Below are positions 18,984-29,063 of a stretch of 46,244 nucleotides of DNA, piece by piece. Made by a program: the position numbers and the translations under genes. The notes beneath the pieces were generated by a model, which was given only the letters and a program-made list of their open reading frames with translations, was not told the DNA's origin and ran no database searches. Source of the DNA: an uncultured bacterium (lineage in GTDB: Bacteria; Patescibacteriota; Gracilibacteria; BD1-5; UBA2023); NCBI GenBank assembly GCA_903908595.1, contig CAIVSN010000126.1:1-46244 (forward strand). Direction: 5' to 3'. Every line of letters begins with the position of its first letter. Position 1 is the stretch's first letter.

Positions 18984-19267
18984 GAGAGCTCCGCAAAACG
19001 ATGAAATCCGAAGTTCATTTCGAGCACCGTAGTGAGCCGTACTGGGGTACGGTGAACGAGGAGCGGAGAAATGTATACCCAATAGGAATTGGTTTCCCGG
19101 TTTTTCCAGTCACGTATTCGGACATCTTTTATTTTTTTCTTCGGTCACTTATTCCCGATAAGCTCCCGAAAGAAGAAAAATGAAACCTGTTCCGAATCCG
19201 TAACCGTAAAATTCCGAAAACCAATTCCTATTGGGTATACAAGGAGTTCGCGTTTTGCAGAGTTCTC
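18984..19267. repeat. Family A repeat, copy 6, split by a family B insertion
   Basis: Left end GAGAGCTCCGCAAAACG and right end CGTTTTGCAGAGTTCTC. The element is intact once the family B copy at 19074-19239 and one TA are removed, and it then matches copies 2 and 7 base for base in length across the insertion point. Confidence 0.9.
19074..19239. repeat. Family B repeat, nested in family A copy 6
   Basis: TATACCCAATAGGAATTGG at the left and CCAATTCCTATTGGGTATA at the right are perfect reverse complements. The outer TA is present on both sides, consistent with TA target duplication. The orientation of the interior is opposite to copies 1 and 4. Confidence 0.92.
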
Positions 19268-19273
19268 ATTCCC

Positions 19274-20716
19274 CTATTGCAAAGCTTGTCAGATCGTTAT
19301 GAGCATAGTCTCGGGATCGAGGCTATAATTAAAGGCGCTGCAATTGAATTTCATGATGATATCGGTTCACGTATTGGCTTTGAGCAAATTTTCCATTAGG
19401 CTCAGCGATGATCGGATCTTGCAATTTTTTACCTCCTTGGGAAGGACGATGCCCGGGACGGTGCAATCGCCATACCGAAGCGTAACGCTATCCGCGCATT
19501 GGTTTATGCCGTAGTGGAAAATCAAGTTTCCGATACGTTTCAAGTATCCGAATCCTCGGCAATCCGCGGAATTTCATGACGAACCCACGAAATCCGGACC
19601 CAGGGATAGCTGTTCCGGCTTGAGGCCCGAGGATTTCATCTGATCCAAGTCAATCGGGAATCACAACCCATAGATATACGTGGCATCATTGTCCGAATGT
19701 CATTTCGTCGTGTCGAATCTGAAAAAACGGTGCGGATACAAATCGGTTTCCGGCTGGAAATGAAAAATATATCACGCATCTCATCCGCTCGGAAACCAGG
19801 CTTTTTGGAGCTTGATCGGCAAGGTGCAGTTATATTCGAAAATCAAATCGGTATCGTCACGTTGCATAATTTCGGCAAAGCGTCCGGCATTGGCATAAAA
19901 ATCATTGGTGAAATCGGGACTCCCTATGTCGTTGTCCGATTCGAAATATATCCGCGCTCCGGTATTGGTGGATATGAGGGCCCGATATTTCCCGTCTTTT
20001 TTACTTTTGAAGGGACATGCGACGTTCACGTTTTTCAGGGTCTTCTCGATTTCCACCAACGATGCGAAATCAACGGTTCCCTTCATGCAAGAAAGATACT
20101 TTTTGGGGACGTAGTTTTGCGTTAGGTGCGGGGAGGTCTGATAGATGTTCTGTATTATCGTGATTCCGGTGCTCGCCTCGTTCCGCGGCGTTGACGCCGT
20201 TTCCGGACTCGCGGGATCGGGCAACGCAATCGAGATTCCGGGATCCGATGGTTCCGGCTGCCCAGTCGGGGTTTCCGGATCCGTCGGCAGTGGCCGCGGG
20301 GTGACGATTTCCGGATCCGTCGGCTCCGGCAACGCTATCGTGATTCCGGTATCCGTCACGCCCCGTGGAACTTCCGTCGTGCCAGTATGTACTTCGCCTT
20401 GCTCCACGATGGCAACCCCGGAATTCGTAGGAATCACGGAAATCGCTTTTGGCGAATCGCCATGGTTGCCCTGGAGGAAGTAATTGATTCAGGCGATGCT
20501 GAAAAGGATACTGAAGAGTATGGACAAATGCTGCAAATACTTCAAAGTCGTCGATGTTCCGGGATGATCCATCTCTTCGGGAGTGATGCCCCGGATGGAA
20601 TCCCGATTCGGATCCGAAGGCTTCCCCATGTCATTTTGCGACAAAAAAATGGCGAGCGCTTCGTCTTGGTTGTTTTCGGAAGGAATCAACTTCCCATCCT
20701 GCGATATTTTATCCAT
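19274..20716 (-). CDS. Membrane-anchored extracellular protein with Pro/Thr-rich stalk, unknown function
   Basis: Across eight in-frame TGAs this is a 480-residue frame ending in TAG. A charged cytoplasmic N-terminus (~58 residues) leads to a hydrophobic segment (LQHLSILFSILFSIAG, ~60-76). A stalk rich in Pro/Asp/Thr follows (PEPTDPEIVTPRPLPTD), then a ~280-residue C-terminal domain with about ten cysteines (YLSCMKG, NVACPFKSK, EYNCTLP, NSADCRGFGY, YGDCTVPG, KFNCSAF), suggesting disulphides outside the membrane. The family is not recognised. It starts five bases after the stop of the upstream four-pass membrane protein and is probably co-transcribed with it. Confidence 0.75.
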
Positions 20717-20721
20717 ACGAT

Positions 20722-21972
20722 TTATTTAAGTTTTTCCTCATACCCCTCCAACAGCCTGATCGTGCTTTCAAAATTTTCCAACTGCATCTGGAAACGCTTT
20801 TTTTGAGCCTCGAGCGGTAACTGAAACGCGGGTTCCGGGGTCGTGGCGATCTGGGAATCGAGCGAAACGAGATTCTCCGAAATGATGGAATGATTTTTCC
20901 GGAGAAGCGAAATAATCGATTCGATCGGCTCAAGGATCTGCTTGCTCACCCAATTGCCATATTTCACGAAGTTGAAAATCTCCTTGTATTCGGAAGATTC
21001 CAGTAGGGATCTGAGCTTTCGGGAATCGTCCGTTGCCGACCCCGCGAGCTCGCCGAGGAGCTTGGTGGAGGCATTGATTTTACCGGAGAGGTTGTCTTTC
21101 CATTCGTTTTGGGTCGCCGAATCCAGAAGCCGTACGGCGGACTTCTTCTCGGTTTCGAGGCGTTTCGCGCTCCGGTCGATTTCCCGGAAAAGCGATTGGA
21201 TGACGTGTTCCGTATTGCTGGTCGCGAGCAGGTACCTATGCGCCAGCCAGGCGAATATCCGGCCGAAAATCGAAATGAAGAATATGCCGATGAAATAGAC
21301 GAGCCCCATCATCGCAGCATAGAGGAATCCCGCGATGAGGATTACGATAACCACTCCTTTGGAATCGCGGGACTGCCCGATGTTCCGGATTATTTTTTCT
21401 CATCCCGCCGCAACGAGCTTGAGATTGTCAAAAAGTTGGGTTTTCGCTTTTGCCTTTTTCTCCTTGATCCGGGACTCTCCGAAAAAAGGTTCGTCGAACA
21501 TGTTTTCGAATCGTTCGAAACGTTTTCGGACCGTCGGTTCGTCTGATTTTTCTATGACTTTCCCTCCCAAAACGTAGTGGTTATCCGTAATGACCACGTT
21601 GGCGCCGCGCACATAGACGTATGACCTATGGAAAAATCGAATGGCCAGGACGAGCCCCACGATGCCATAAAAAATCCCGAGGACCAGCAGGATCGCGAGA
21701 ATGCTGCCAATCGGACTCGCGATCAACCCGACGAATGCCGCGATGCCGGTGACGATGGCCAGCGGAATGCTCGCAAACCGGACGATTTGGATGTAATCCC
21801 GTTCGAGCGTCATGCGGAGTTCCTCCGGGGAAATCCATTCGTAGAGCGCGAATCATTTCTCGTTGACGGATTCGAGCGCGGATTCTTTCGGAGAAAGGGC
21901 GGGCGACTCCGCCAAGGGGGATTCGGAAGCGTTTTTTTCGGCTTCTTCGGGAGCGCGGGTACGGGAAAACAT
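20722..21972 (-). CDS. Multi-pass membrane protein with PH-like domain and coiled coil
   Basis: With two TGA glycines this is a 416-residue protein (stop TAA). The acidic N-terminus is followed by two hydrophobic helices (~66-115: PLAIVTGIAAFVGL and LAILLVLGIFYGIVGLVLA). Next is a short beta-rich stretch (YVYVRGANVVITDNHYVLGGKVIEK), like bacterial PH domains that often follow such helix pairs. A second helix pair (~206-245) precedes a long charged helical region (~250-416) with coiled-coil character. ATG 21972 is chosen because it gives a compact N-terminus; a start at 22017 is possible. The function is unknown. Confidence 0.7.
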
Positions 21973-22185
21973 GGGTGGATATGGGAAAATTCCGTGAAGA
22001 AACAGGGTCCGATCCATTATGATTACTTCACTGGAAAAATCCAATCGGGAATGGATTTGGCCAAGAAAACACCCGGTTCGGATAATCCCAACGGGATTCC
22101 GCTGTTTTCCCGGGGATCCGGGGAAATGCTTCGGAGCAACCGTACTTGCTCCCAATCCCCTTTGCACGCTTCGTGATCGTTGCGA

Positions 22186-23712
22186 TTAAAACATCCAAAC
22201 ATGCGCGTTCCGGCAATCCAAGCCTTTGTTCGCGAGCCAGGCTTTGGCGTTCGCTTCGTGGCCAGCCGACCCGTTACACGCCACCGCAGTGCCGAATCTG
22301 GCTTCGTTGTACGTACCAGTATAACCGTAGGGGCATGAATTTTGACCATCATACTTGCAAACGAAATATCTGTTCCGTTGTAAGTCACTTAGCGAGACGC
22401 CGTAATCGAATCCGTCTGGCGTGATATAGTCGAACGTTTTCGTGCCGAGGACCTCCGTTAACATCTTATTCGCCACGGCTTCGGCTTCGTCAAGTTCGCT
22501 TACCCGATCCAGCAGGATATTTTTGTCGAAATCGCTACATCGTATGCCGAGGATATCCCGGTATTTGGCAGCATTTAATCCATCATTGCCGTCAATGGTG
22601 GGGCGATTCCGGTTCTTTTCGAGCGCGACACAGGACAGTGCCGTTCGGACCGTAGCGGCGTCCATGCTGCCGTCCATGAGTTTTTTGATCCAGTAAGCTC
22701 CCCCGTCGTATTTTTTTAAACCGGGACTGTCTTGCACGATCGGCTCTCTGACGAGTACTTTTTGGTACGCGTCCAACACGGCGGCCACGGCGTCCGGACG
22801 GGACATTTTGACATTCGTGGTCGTGGTCGATCCGGTTCCGGCGCCCCCGCAGCTCTTCCCCGTCCTCGAGAGCCAGGCCCTGGCGTTCGTCCCGTCGGTT
22901 CCGGACGCGTCCTTCGCCGCGCATGCCATAGCGAGCGGGAGCGTGCTCGCGGTAAAAGTTCCGTTGTCGATCTGGTCTTTCCAGTACGGCAGGCCCGCGG
23001 CTTCCGGATCCCGGAGGAGGACTTCCCGGTAGGCGGCGTTCACGGCGGTTTCGGAAGCGGAAAGACCCGAACTGCCCGTACCACTGATAACCGGACAAAC
23101 TCCGTCAACCAATTCCGTTGCCATATCATGGGTCGCCATGCATATGTTTCAGTAGGTTTGCCGAACTCCGGGGCATGGGGCCTGGAAACATTGCACGACC
23201 TTTGTAGCACACACGGGATGGTATTCATAAGTACACGATCCTCCCGAGGAACTGCCCGTCCCGCCGGTTCCCGCCAGCCCCGTGAGCTGCGCGATCAGGT
23301 CGTTCGCGGTTCCCGCTCCGGTTCCCCGGAGCTCGTACACCCTCGGGTAGAGGTACTGGAAGATGAACGCGTAGTCCGTCCCGAACTGCGCCCTCGTGGC
23401 GTCGTCGAGCTTGTCCACCTTCGAGAGGTAGCCATCGAGGTAGGCCGCGGAAAGCGCGGGGTTCGCCGGATTGCCGGCCTTGGCTACGGCGTTGGCCTTC
23501 ACCCTGGCGACGAGGCCGTCGAGGACGGCGGCTCACTTGCCCTGGGTGAGGCTTGACAGGAGGGCGTCGGCCGTCGCGTTCCGGTCGGGGTACGGCATGG
23601 ACCGGAGCGTTCCGCCGTCGCCGGAAGAAGCTCAGAACGAGAGGAATGCCGTGGCGGCGAAAACGGCGGACGCGATCAGGGCCTGCCGAAGCGGCAGCAA
23701 TACGGGTTTCAT
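22186..23712 (-). CDS. Secreted modular protein with Kazal-like and DUF4214 domains
   Basis: This 508-residue frame ends in TAA. The N-terminal signal segment (LIASAVFAATAFLSFG) ends with a TGA glycine. A ~100-residue helical module follows (YLDGYLSKVDKLDDATR, FIFQYLYPRVYELR) that is shared with the protein at 29064. A Cys-rich Kazal-type domain comes next (CTYEYHPVCATK ... TYGNICMA), in which the invariant Gly of YGN is TGA-coded. Two DUF4214-like repeats (AYREVLLRDPEAAGLPYW and AYQKVLVREP ... GAYWIKKLMDG) and a Cys-containing tail complete it. Kazal domains usually inhibit serine proteases; DUF4214 occurs in bacterial surface and exported proteins. It is likely surface-displayed. Confidence 0.85.
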
Positions 23713-23826
23713 ATGCGCGGGGATGAGGGGATAGGTACTGGTACAGTGTAGGAGGGTTTTCGGGGAAAAGCAAATCGGATTTATCCCTACTCACAAGAAG
23801 CCCCCGTATACGTATTGCAATTTTTC

Positions 23827-24471
23827 CTACTCCCCCAAAAAATCCAAAATCCGCCTCGCGATTGCTTCGGGAGTCCCGATCGCGTCTATGGATCCCCACT
23901 TCCCGGCGAACATTTCCAGCCGGCTCGCCTTCCCATACCCGATCGCGATTTTTTCAAAAAATTCCTTGCCCATTTTTTCCCACTTGTCTCAGGCTGCGTC
24001 GAACGTGCGGGCAAGCGAGATTTCCACGGGGATGTCCATATAGATGATCCGGTCAGGAATCACGTCCTTGACCGCTTCGGCATTGATCGCGAGCACCTTG
24101 TCGAACCCGAGCCCCTGGGCCTCCCCCTGATAGGCGAGCGAAGATACGAACGAACGGTCCGCGATGACAATCTTGCCGGCGGCGAGCGCGGGCTTCACGA
24201 CGGAATGGAGCAATTGGGCCCGGGCGGAAGCATACAGGTAGGCGTTGCATACCGGGTGCATCGGTTCGTCCCATTCCCGGGCCTGGGCGAGGGTCCGGAT
24301 ATCCTCCGCGATGGGGGTTCCGCCCGGTTCCCGGACGTGGACGACTTCCCGGTCGGGATATTTCGCGCGGAGGTATTCCGCGAGTTTTTTGGACTGGGTG
24401 GACTTGCCGGAGCCGACGATTCCTTCGAAAACGATGTAGAGACCCCTGAAAAACGCGAACTCCTCGTCCAT
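23827..24471 (-). CDS. tmk: Thymidylate kinase
   Basis: Tmk phosphorylates dTMP to dTDP. Visible are the P-loop FEGIVGSGKST, the REPGGTPIAEDIR loop, DRSFVSSLAYQG and the YMDIPVEISL strand. After FDAA a TGA supplies the glycine, and the protein continues DKWEKMGKEFFEKI to end in TAG at 23827, giving 214 residues, the usual size; the standard code would stop at 160. The ATG at 24471 lies inside a family A repeat, so the first ~10 residues (MDEEFAFFRG) come from the repeat in place of the family's short M-x-I-V-F-E-G start. It follows the thyX-like gene on the same strand. Confidence 0.92.
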
Positions 24472-24553
24472 TTCTCCGCTCCTCGTTCACCGTACCCCGG
24501 TACGGCTCGCTACGGTGCTCGAAATGGACTTCGGATTTCATCGTTTTGCAGGG
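24444..24553. repeat. Family A repeat, copy 7, at the tmk start
   Basis: Runs from CCCTGAAAAACGCGAACTCC to ATTTCATCGTTTTGCAGGG, with short inverted ends and an internal perfect palindrome CCGTACCCCGGTACGG. The presumed tmk start codon is inside it. Confidence 0.88.
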
Positions 24554-24602
24554 ATTTCGGTCATAAAACAAAAATAAGTAAATACGCCCGATTCGATACG
24601 CG

Positions 24603-25985
24603 CTACTTCTTGACGATATCGTGGTTTCCCCTCTTTGTGTCAAATCTCCCAAGCGCCCCGTGATCCACGTGGAGCCGAAGCCCCGAATCGCCGAAACGCC
24701 CTTCGAGGATCGTTGCCATTTCGAGGGCCCGCTTCTGGAGCGTGGGATGCACGAACGGCGTGGCGCGCAGCTCGATGAGATAGGCGAACGCAGCGATATC
24801 TCCCGTGAGCGACACGGGAACCGCATACCCCATCGGAACGTAGTACTGGAGGGTTTCCTTGGGAAAATCCTCGGAAAGCCGGTTGAGGGACGATTCGATT
24901 TCTGCCAACAGCGCTTTCGCCTCCAGCCGAACCTCCTCGGGCATGGATTCCAAATACCAAGGCACAAACCCGAACTTGGCCGTCAGGAGCGGCATCCTCT
25001 GGACCACCGCCCGATGGCGCTGCACGTCGCGAAACGAGCCGAAATCGAGCAGGAACTCGAACCGTACGGTTCCGCTGTCCCCGACCAGCTTCGGGAGTTC
25101 CGTTTTGGCCGGCCGGCGCAGGAGCAGATCGCGGTGCTCGCCGAGCCTCGCCCGGTCTATCCCGTCAAATGCGAGGGCCATATCCGGGAACGCATCTTTC
25201 TCCGGGTCGAACAGGTACTCCCCGGTCATCCATTCGCGGTTATACGTTTCCGTGGATTCGTAGGTTTTGTGCCCGAACGAATTGGGGTATTTTCTCCGAA
25301 GCGCCGTTTCGATCGCCACGGCGATATCGCGGATTTCGTGGCATGGATGGTGGCGGAGCAACGCTATCCGGTCGGCCGCCTGCCGCAGGTTGGTGTGCCA
25401 GGCGATGTTCGTCGTGGCGCCCGCCGGCAGCGCGCCCCGGAGGATATCGAAAGACCGCGCGTTGATCGCCTTGTCGTACGTGCCTTGCATTTCGTCGTCC
25501 TTCTTGGGAAATTGCTCCTTCAGATGCGCGACCACCCGCTCGGACGCCCCCACGTAAAAACTGCGGAGCCTGGCCAGGATGGACCGGGAAACGTCGTTTC
25601 CGATAGGGTCGAGAAACGGCTGATTCGAGAAGTCGATATACCGGGTCGAGGCCTCTTGCCCGCTGTAGAGCATGCTGTCCTGGATCGCTTTGGCCGCCAG
25701 CATCGAGATGCCTTCGATAAACAGGGTGATCGTCCCGCAATCCCCGATGGATTTGTGCCCGTATCCCACGTAGAAGCTCTCCATGAATTTTCCGGAACCC
25801 GCTTTCGCGAGTTTTTCCAAGTGGCTCGCCACCCCTTCCGCGCTCCGGGAATGGAGCGCCTGGAGCATGGCTTCGTCTTCCGGGGTAATGATGGCGCCGT
25901 TTTCCAATATCAGGACCATTCCTTGGCCGTTAGGAAGCGGTTCCACGGTGTGTTGAAGGGTTGCGATAGGCGACATGTGAGGCAA
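24603..25985 (-). CDS. thyX: Double-domain flavin-dependent thymidylate synthase-like protein
   Basis: ThyX makes dTMP from dUMP using FAD, NADPH and methylene-tetrahydrofolate. This 460-residue protein is about twice the normal length and looks like two ThyX units. The first half has HKSIGDCGTITLFIEGISM and EASTRYIDF, corresponding to the H-S and S-x-R-Y parts, but QDS stands where RHR is expected. The second half has DFGSFRDVQRHRAVVQR, with RHR but no S-x-R-Y. The signature is thus divided between the halves. It ends in TAG with no in-frame TGA. It lies between dut and tmk, which strongly supports a thymidylate role, though catalytic competence is inferred. Confidence 0.85.
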   Translation of the reverse strand: MPHMSPIATLQHTVEPLPNGQGMVLILENGAIITPEDEAMLQALHSRSAEGVASHLEKLAKAGSGKFMESFYVGYGHKSIGDCGTITLFIEGISMLAAKAIQDSMLYSGQEASTRYIDFSNQPFLDPIGNDVSRSILARLRSFYVGASERVVAHLKEQFPKKDDEMQGTYDKAINARSFDILRGALPAGATTNIAWHTNLRQAADRIALLRHHPCHEIRDIAVAIETALRRKYPNSFGHKTYESTETYNREWMTGEYLFDPEKDAFPDMALAFDGIDRARLGEHRDLLLRRPAKTELPKLVGDSGTVRFEFLLDFGSFRDVQRHRAVVQRMPLLTAKFGFVPWYLESMPEEVRLEAKALLAEIESSLNRLSEDFPKETLQYYVPMGYAVPVSLTGDIAAFAYLIELRATPFVHPTLQKRALEMATILEGRFGDSGLRLHVDHGALGRFDTKRGNHDIVKK

Positions 25986-26012
25986 AGTTATGAAATGAAA
26001 ATCTTGAATTCG

Positions 26013-26441
26013 TTATTTGAGTCCGGTCGTTCCGAATCCTCCGCGATCCGCGGCGCCCATGTCTTCGACCAACTCGAACTCCGGCTTCTCGATTTTGACG
26101 AACATTCCCTGCCCGATGCGCTCCCCCTTGGCAATCGCGACGGATTCTTTCCGCATGTTGACGTATGGGAATTTTACCGTGTCGGTATTCCCGCAGTAGT
26201 CCTGGTCGATGATGCCGACGGAATTGACCTGCATCAGCCCGTAATTCTTGAACGTCCCGGATCTCGGCGCTGTCAGGAGCACGAACCCTACCGGGGTCTG
26301 TACGACGGTCCCGGTATCGACGAGCTTCCATTCGCCGGGAGCGAAAACCACGTCCTCGGAAGCCTGGAAATCGAAGGCGCAAGCGCCGGGGGACTTGTAT
26401 TCCGGGGCGGTGGGATGGACGGTTTTGATGCGGACCTGCAT
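26013..26441 (-). CDS. dut: dUTP diphosphatase (dUTPase)
   Basis: This 142-residue protein hydrolyses dUTP to dUMP, limiting uracil in DNA and feeding ThyX. The five trimeric-dUTPase motifs are present: SPGACAFDFQASEDV, APRSGTF, VNSVGIIDQDYCG (with the conserved Asp and Tyr), GERIGQGMFVKI and the C-terminal RGGFGTTG that closes over the nucleotide. It ends in TAA. It heads the dut-thyX-tmk series on the minus strand, with 27 bases to thyX, so these form a compact dTTP synthesis operon. Confidence 0.95.
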   Translation of the reverse strand: MQVRIKTVHPTAPEYKSPGACAFDFQASEDVVFAPGEWKLVDTGTVVQTPVGFVLLTAPRSGTFKNYGLMQVNSVGIIDQDYCGNTDTVKFPYVNMRKESVAIAKGERIGQGMFVKIEKPEFELVEDMGAADRGGFGTTGLK

Positions 26442-26534
26442 AATGGGAAAATGAAAAAATAGTACTGGGGAAGTATATGGATTTTGAAGAAGAAGGAAAT
26501 GGGAATTTCTTGATGATTCCGGAAGAAAAAATTT

Positions 26535-28616
26535 TTACGGCCCGACGTCAGTGGACGGGAATTGGCGGGAGGTGCCGGGCCAAACGATGCGTACTGCACC
26601 TCCTCTCCCTGAACCACCTGCTGCGGCTGCACCTCCTCCTCCGCCCCCATATGTTCATCAGTTATGTGAAGCATCACCTCATCCTGATCCTCATTTTGCC
26701 ACGGGTCATCCCCCATGGGGAGAACCGGTACCGGGAGTACCCGAAGTCCCCAATCAAAACACCCCAACCCCGCCGCCGCCGCCAGCAAATGTCCAAGTGC
26801 CATTGGTCGAACCTCCTCCGCCACCTCATCAACCGTTACCAGATAATCCAGTACCATTGTCATTGCTGGAACCATTTCCGCCCGAACCGCCATAGCCACC
26901 CGCGCCACCTCCTCCGGATGCGTAAGATTGCTTCGTTCCACCGGATCAACCGCTTCCCCCCATTCAGGCAGATACGGTGCCTCCCGCTCCTGGGCTAACC
27001 CCGGAACCACCCGCGCCTCCGTTCGCTATCGCCAACGATCCGAATGAAGAATTTCCACCAGATACGGCGGCATTTTCAATCGGCGTAGCACCGATTCAAA
27101 CGGTAACCGTATACTGAGCCCCTGGAATAACCGCTATATTATTCACATAGGACAATGCTCATCCTCATCCGCCACAGCCTGACCAATGACCGTTGTATGC
27201 AGTACCAGCCCCACCGCCACCGACCGTTACCACACTCACGTTCGTAATGCCAGCCGGTACGGTCCACATATACGTTCCAGGTGAAGAATACAACTGTTCC
27301 GACCGAGATACTACGCACGCTGCAACGTTTATGCTCCCGACAGGGCTCGATGTTCCTCCGGCACACGTTGTGGGATTCCCGCTCCCCACCGGGCAATAGC
27401 TGTTCGCCGGACACTGGGTTTGCGTGGCGCTCGTGCTCCCTGCTCCGCAATAATATCCCGCGGTACATGCGCCGTTGCAGGTGCTCGCGGTATTCCCGGA
27501 AACAGAACCGAAGTATCCGGCAGTACACACAATCTGCCCCGTCGCACCTACGGAGTTCACATAATATCCCGCGCTCGCCGCCGTCTGAGCCGTAGCCCCG
27601 GCTCCTGCCACATAGCTTCCCGCGCTCGACGCAGTACACGGCGTATTTCCCGTAGCGGAATAGTTCCCTGGAGAACACGCAATCGACGCACCCGTCCCGG
27701 CATTCACCGTAACCGTCACTGGAATCGCCTTCCCCCCGAGCTGCGCCATAACTACGCTCGAACCGAGCGTGAGGAGCGTTCCGGTATCCGCCGCGATGAC
27801 CGCCGCGATGTTCTGGTTGGATTTGATATCGGAACCGGAGTAAGCCTTCTGCAAAGCCGCCATCATGTTCGAAATGTCCGACCCGTTCGAAGGGAGGCTC
27901 GATCCGGAATACACCACCGCATTCGGAAGATACGAACTCGCCCCGTTCAACGCTTTCCCGTTGAAAAGGAGCGAACCGGAAAGCGAATTCACGCTGATTG
28001 CCCCGCCCACCGTCGTGCCGCTGTTCGTAATGATGCTCGGAACGGCGAGGACGTAGACCGTGCCTCCCGTGGTCGTTTTAGCCGTGAGTCCGCCGTAGTT
28101 TCACCGGATAAAAGCAATCGTCGGATTCCCCGCTTCGGCAAAAGCGGTATCAATCAAAGGTTTTACGCCGTCAAAACCCGTGGCGCCTTGGGCCAATTCC
28201 CCTTCGTATTCCGCCTTGATCTGATACGCCTTCCCTTCCGCGAGCGACGAATATACGTACTCAGTATTTTTCAGCGGATCGACGGGCCGTTTGTTGATTC
28301 CGCCCCCGGAGATGGTCCCCTTGAAATACTGCATGACATCGTTCCCAACCGTCCCCTGGTTCCATACCGTACCACCGGAATACGTTACCGCGAATGCATT
28401 ATCGGGGACGGGATAGTTTCACGATGTGGCCATGCCGATGTCCAAAGACTTGGATATTTGGGCCGTATCGCCGATTCTCGCAGAGTCACGGGCCTTGGAA
28501 GAATATCCCCCGATAGCAAGAAACCCTATGGTACCGAGGATGGCGAGTATGGTAATTACCACGATAAGCTCTACAAGGGTAAAACCTTTGAATTTCCGAA
28601 ACTGAGGAGTCTTCAT
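26535..28616 (-). CDS. Type IV pilin-like protein with Cys-rich and glycine-rich C-terminal modules
   Basis: Code 25 gives a 693-residue protein ending in TAA, with about 15 TGAs. The N-terminus has a class III prepilin site, KFKG/FTLVELIVVITILAILG, with Gly -1 and Glu +5, so it should be processed and assembled by a type IV pilus or pseudopilus machine. Residues ~30-270 are nearly the same as in the pilin at 43544. A Cys-rich segment follows (CTAGYYCGAGS, CPANSYCPVGSG), like GCC2/GCC3 or EGF-type repeats, then a ~250-residue Gly-rich tail ending GGAVRIVWPG, as in glycine-rich phage tail-tip domains. In that tail about 13 glycines are TGA. It may act as a tip adhesin. Confidence 0.88.
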
Positions 28617-29063
28617 GACGGTTTTCGTAAAAATCATATAGGAGAATATCAGAAATACTTTGGTAGTTTAGGACAAATTCTACGGGATGCAAAAGAATAT
28701 CGCCCACGTCCAAGGAGTATGATGTGATCGGTACGGATAAAACAGGACACTTGAATCTCTAACAAATTGACCGTATATATGAGATATTATTCTTCGAATA
28801 TCTGAGCATAGCCTTTCGTAGAAACGGTAGGTTAGGATATTTTCGTGTCTACCCTATCGATTCTTTTGGAATTGCACTTCGTTATGTCTAAGTCTCCAAG
28901 CAAAAATAAAAGATATCCAATATGTGACTGGAAAGCCGGGAAACCAGATTTGGTTAGGCATATTGATTATACGACCTTTTCGTCCTACGCCGGAGAAGCG
29001 TTTCGTTTGCATCCCACCTGATTCGTATATACTGTGGGGGTTACCATCTCATCCCAACTCACC
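28617..29063. other. Divergent intergenic region
   Basis: About 450 bases separate the divergent pilin and FISUMP-protein genes. Only a family B-variant fragment (28889-28968) is recognisable. Promoters for both genes are expected, but I could not assign them with confidence. Confidence 0.5.
28889..28968. repeat. Family B-variant repeat, right half
   Basis: The word GTCTCCAAGCA is followed by ATAAAAGATATCCAATATGTG and CCGGGAAACCAGATTTGGTT-AGGCATA, which parallels the right half of family B (ATAAAAGATGTCCGGATATG, CCGGGAAACCAATT, GGGTATA) with a changed terminus. Confidence 0.6.

Noticed and set aside
24621-26462. 613-codon open frame on the plus strand
   Set aside because: Antisense shadow of thyX and dut; composition is Arg/Gly/Phe-rich without motifs.
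26551-26895. Proline-rich plus-strand frame
   Set aside because: It is the complement of the glycine-rich pilin tail; GGN and TCC/TCA complements give artificial Pro/Ser runs.
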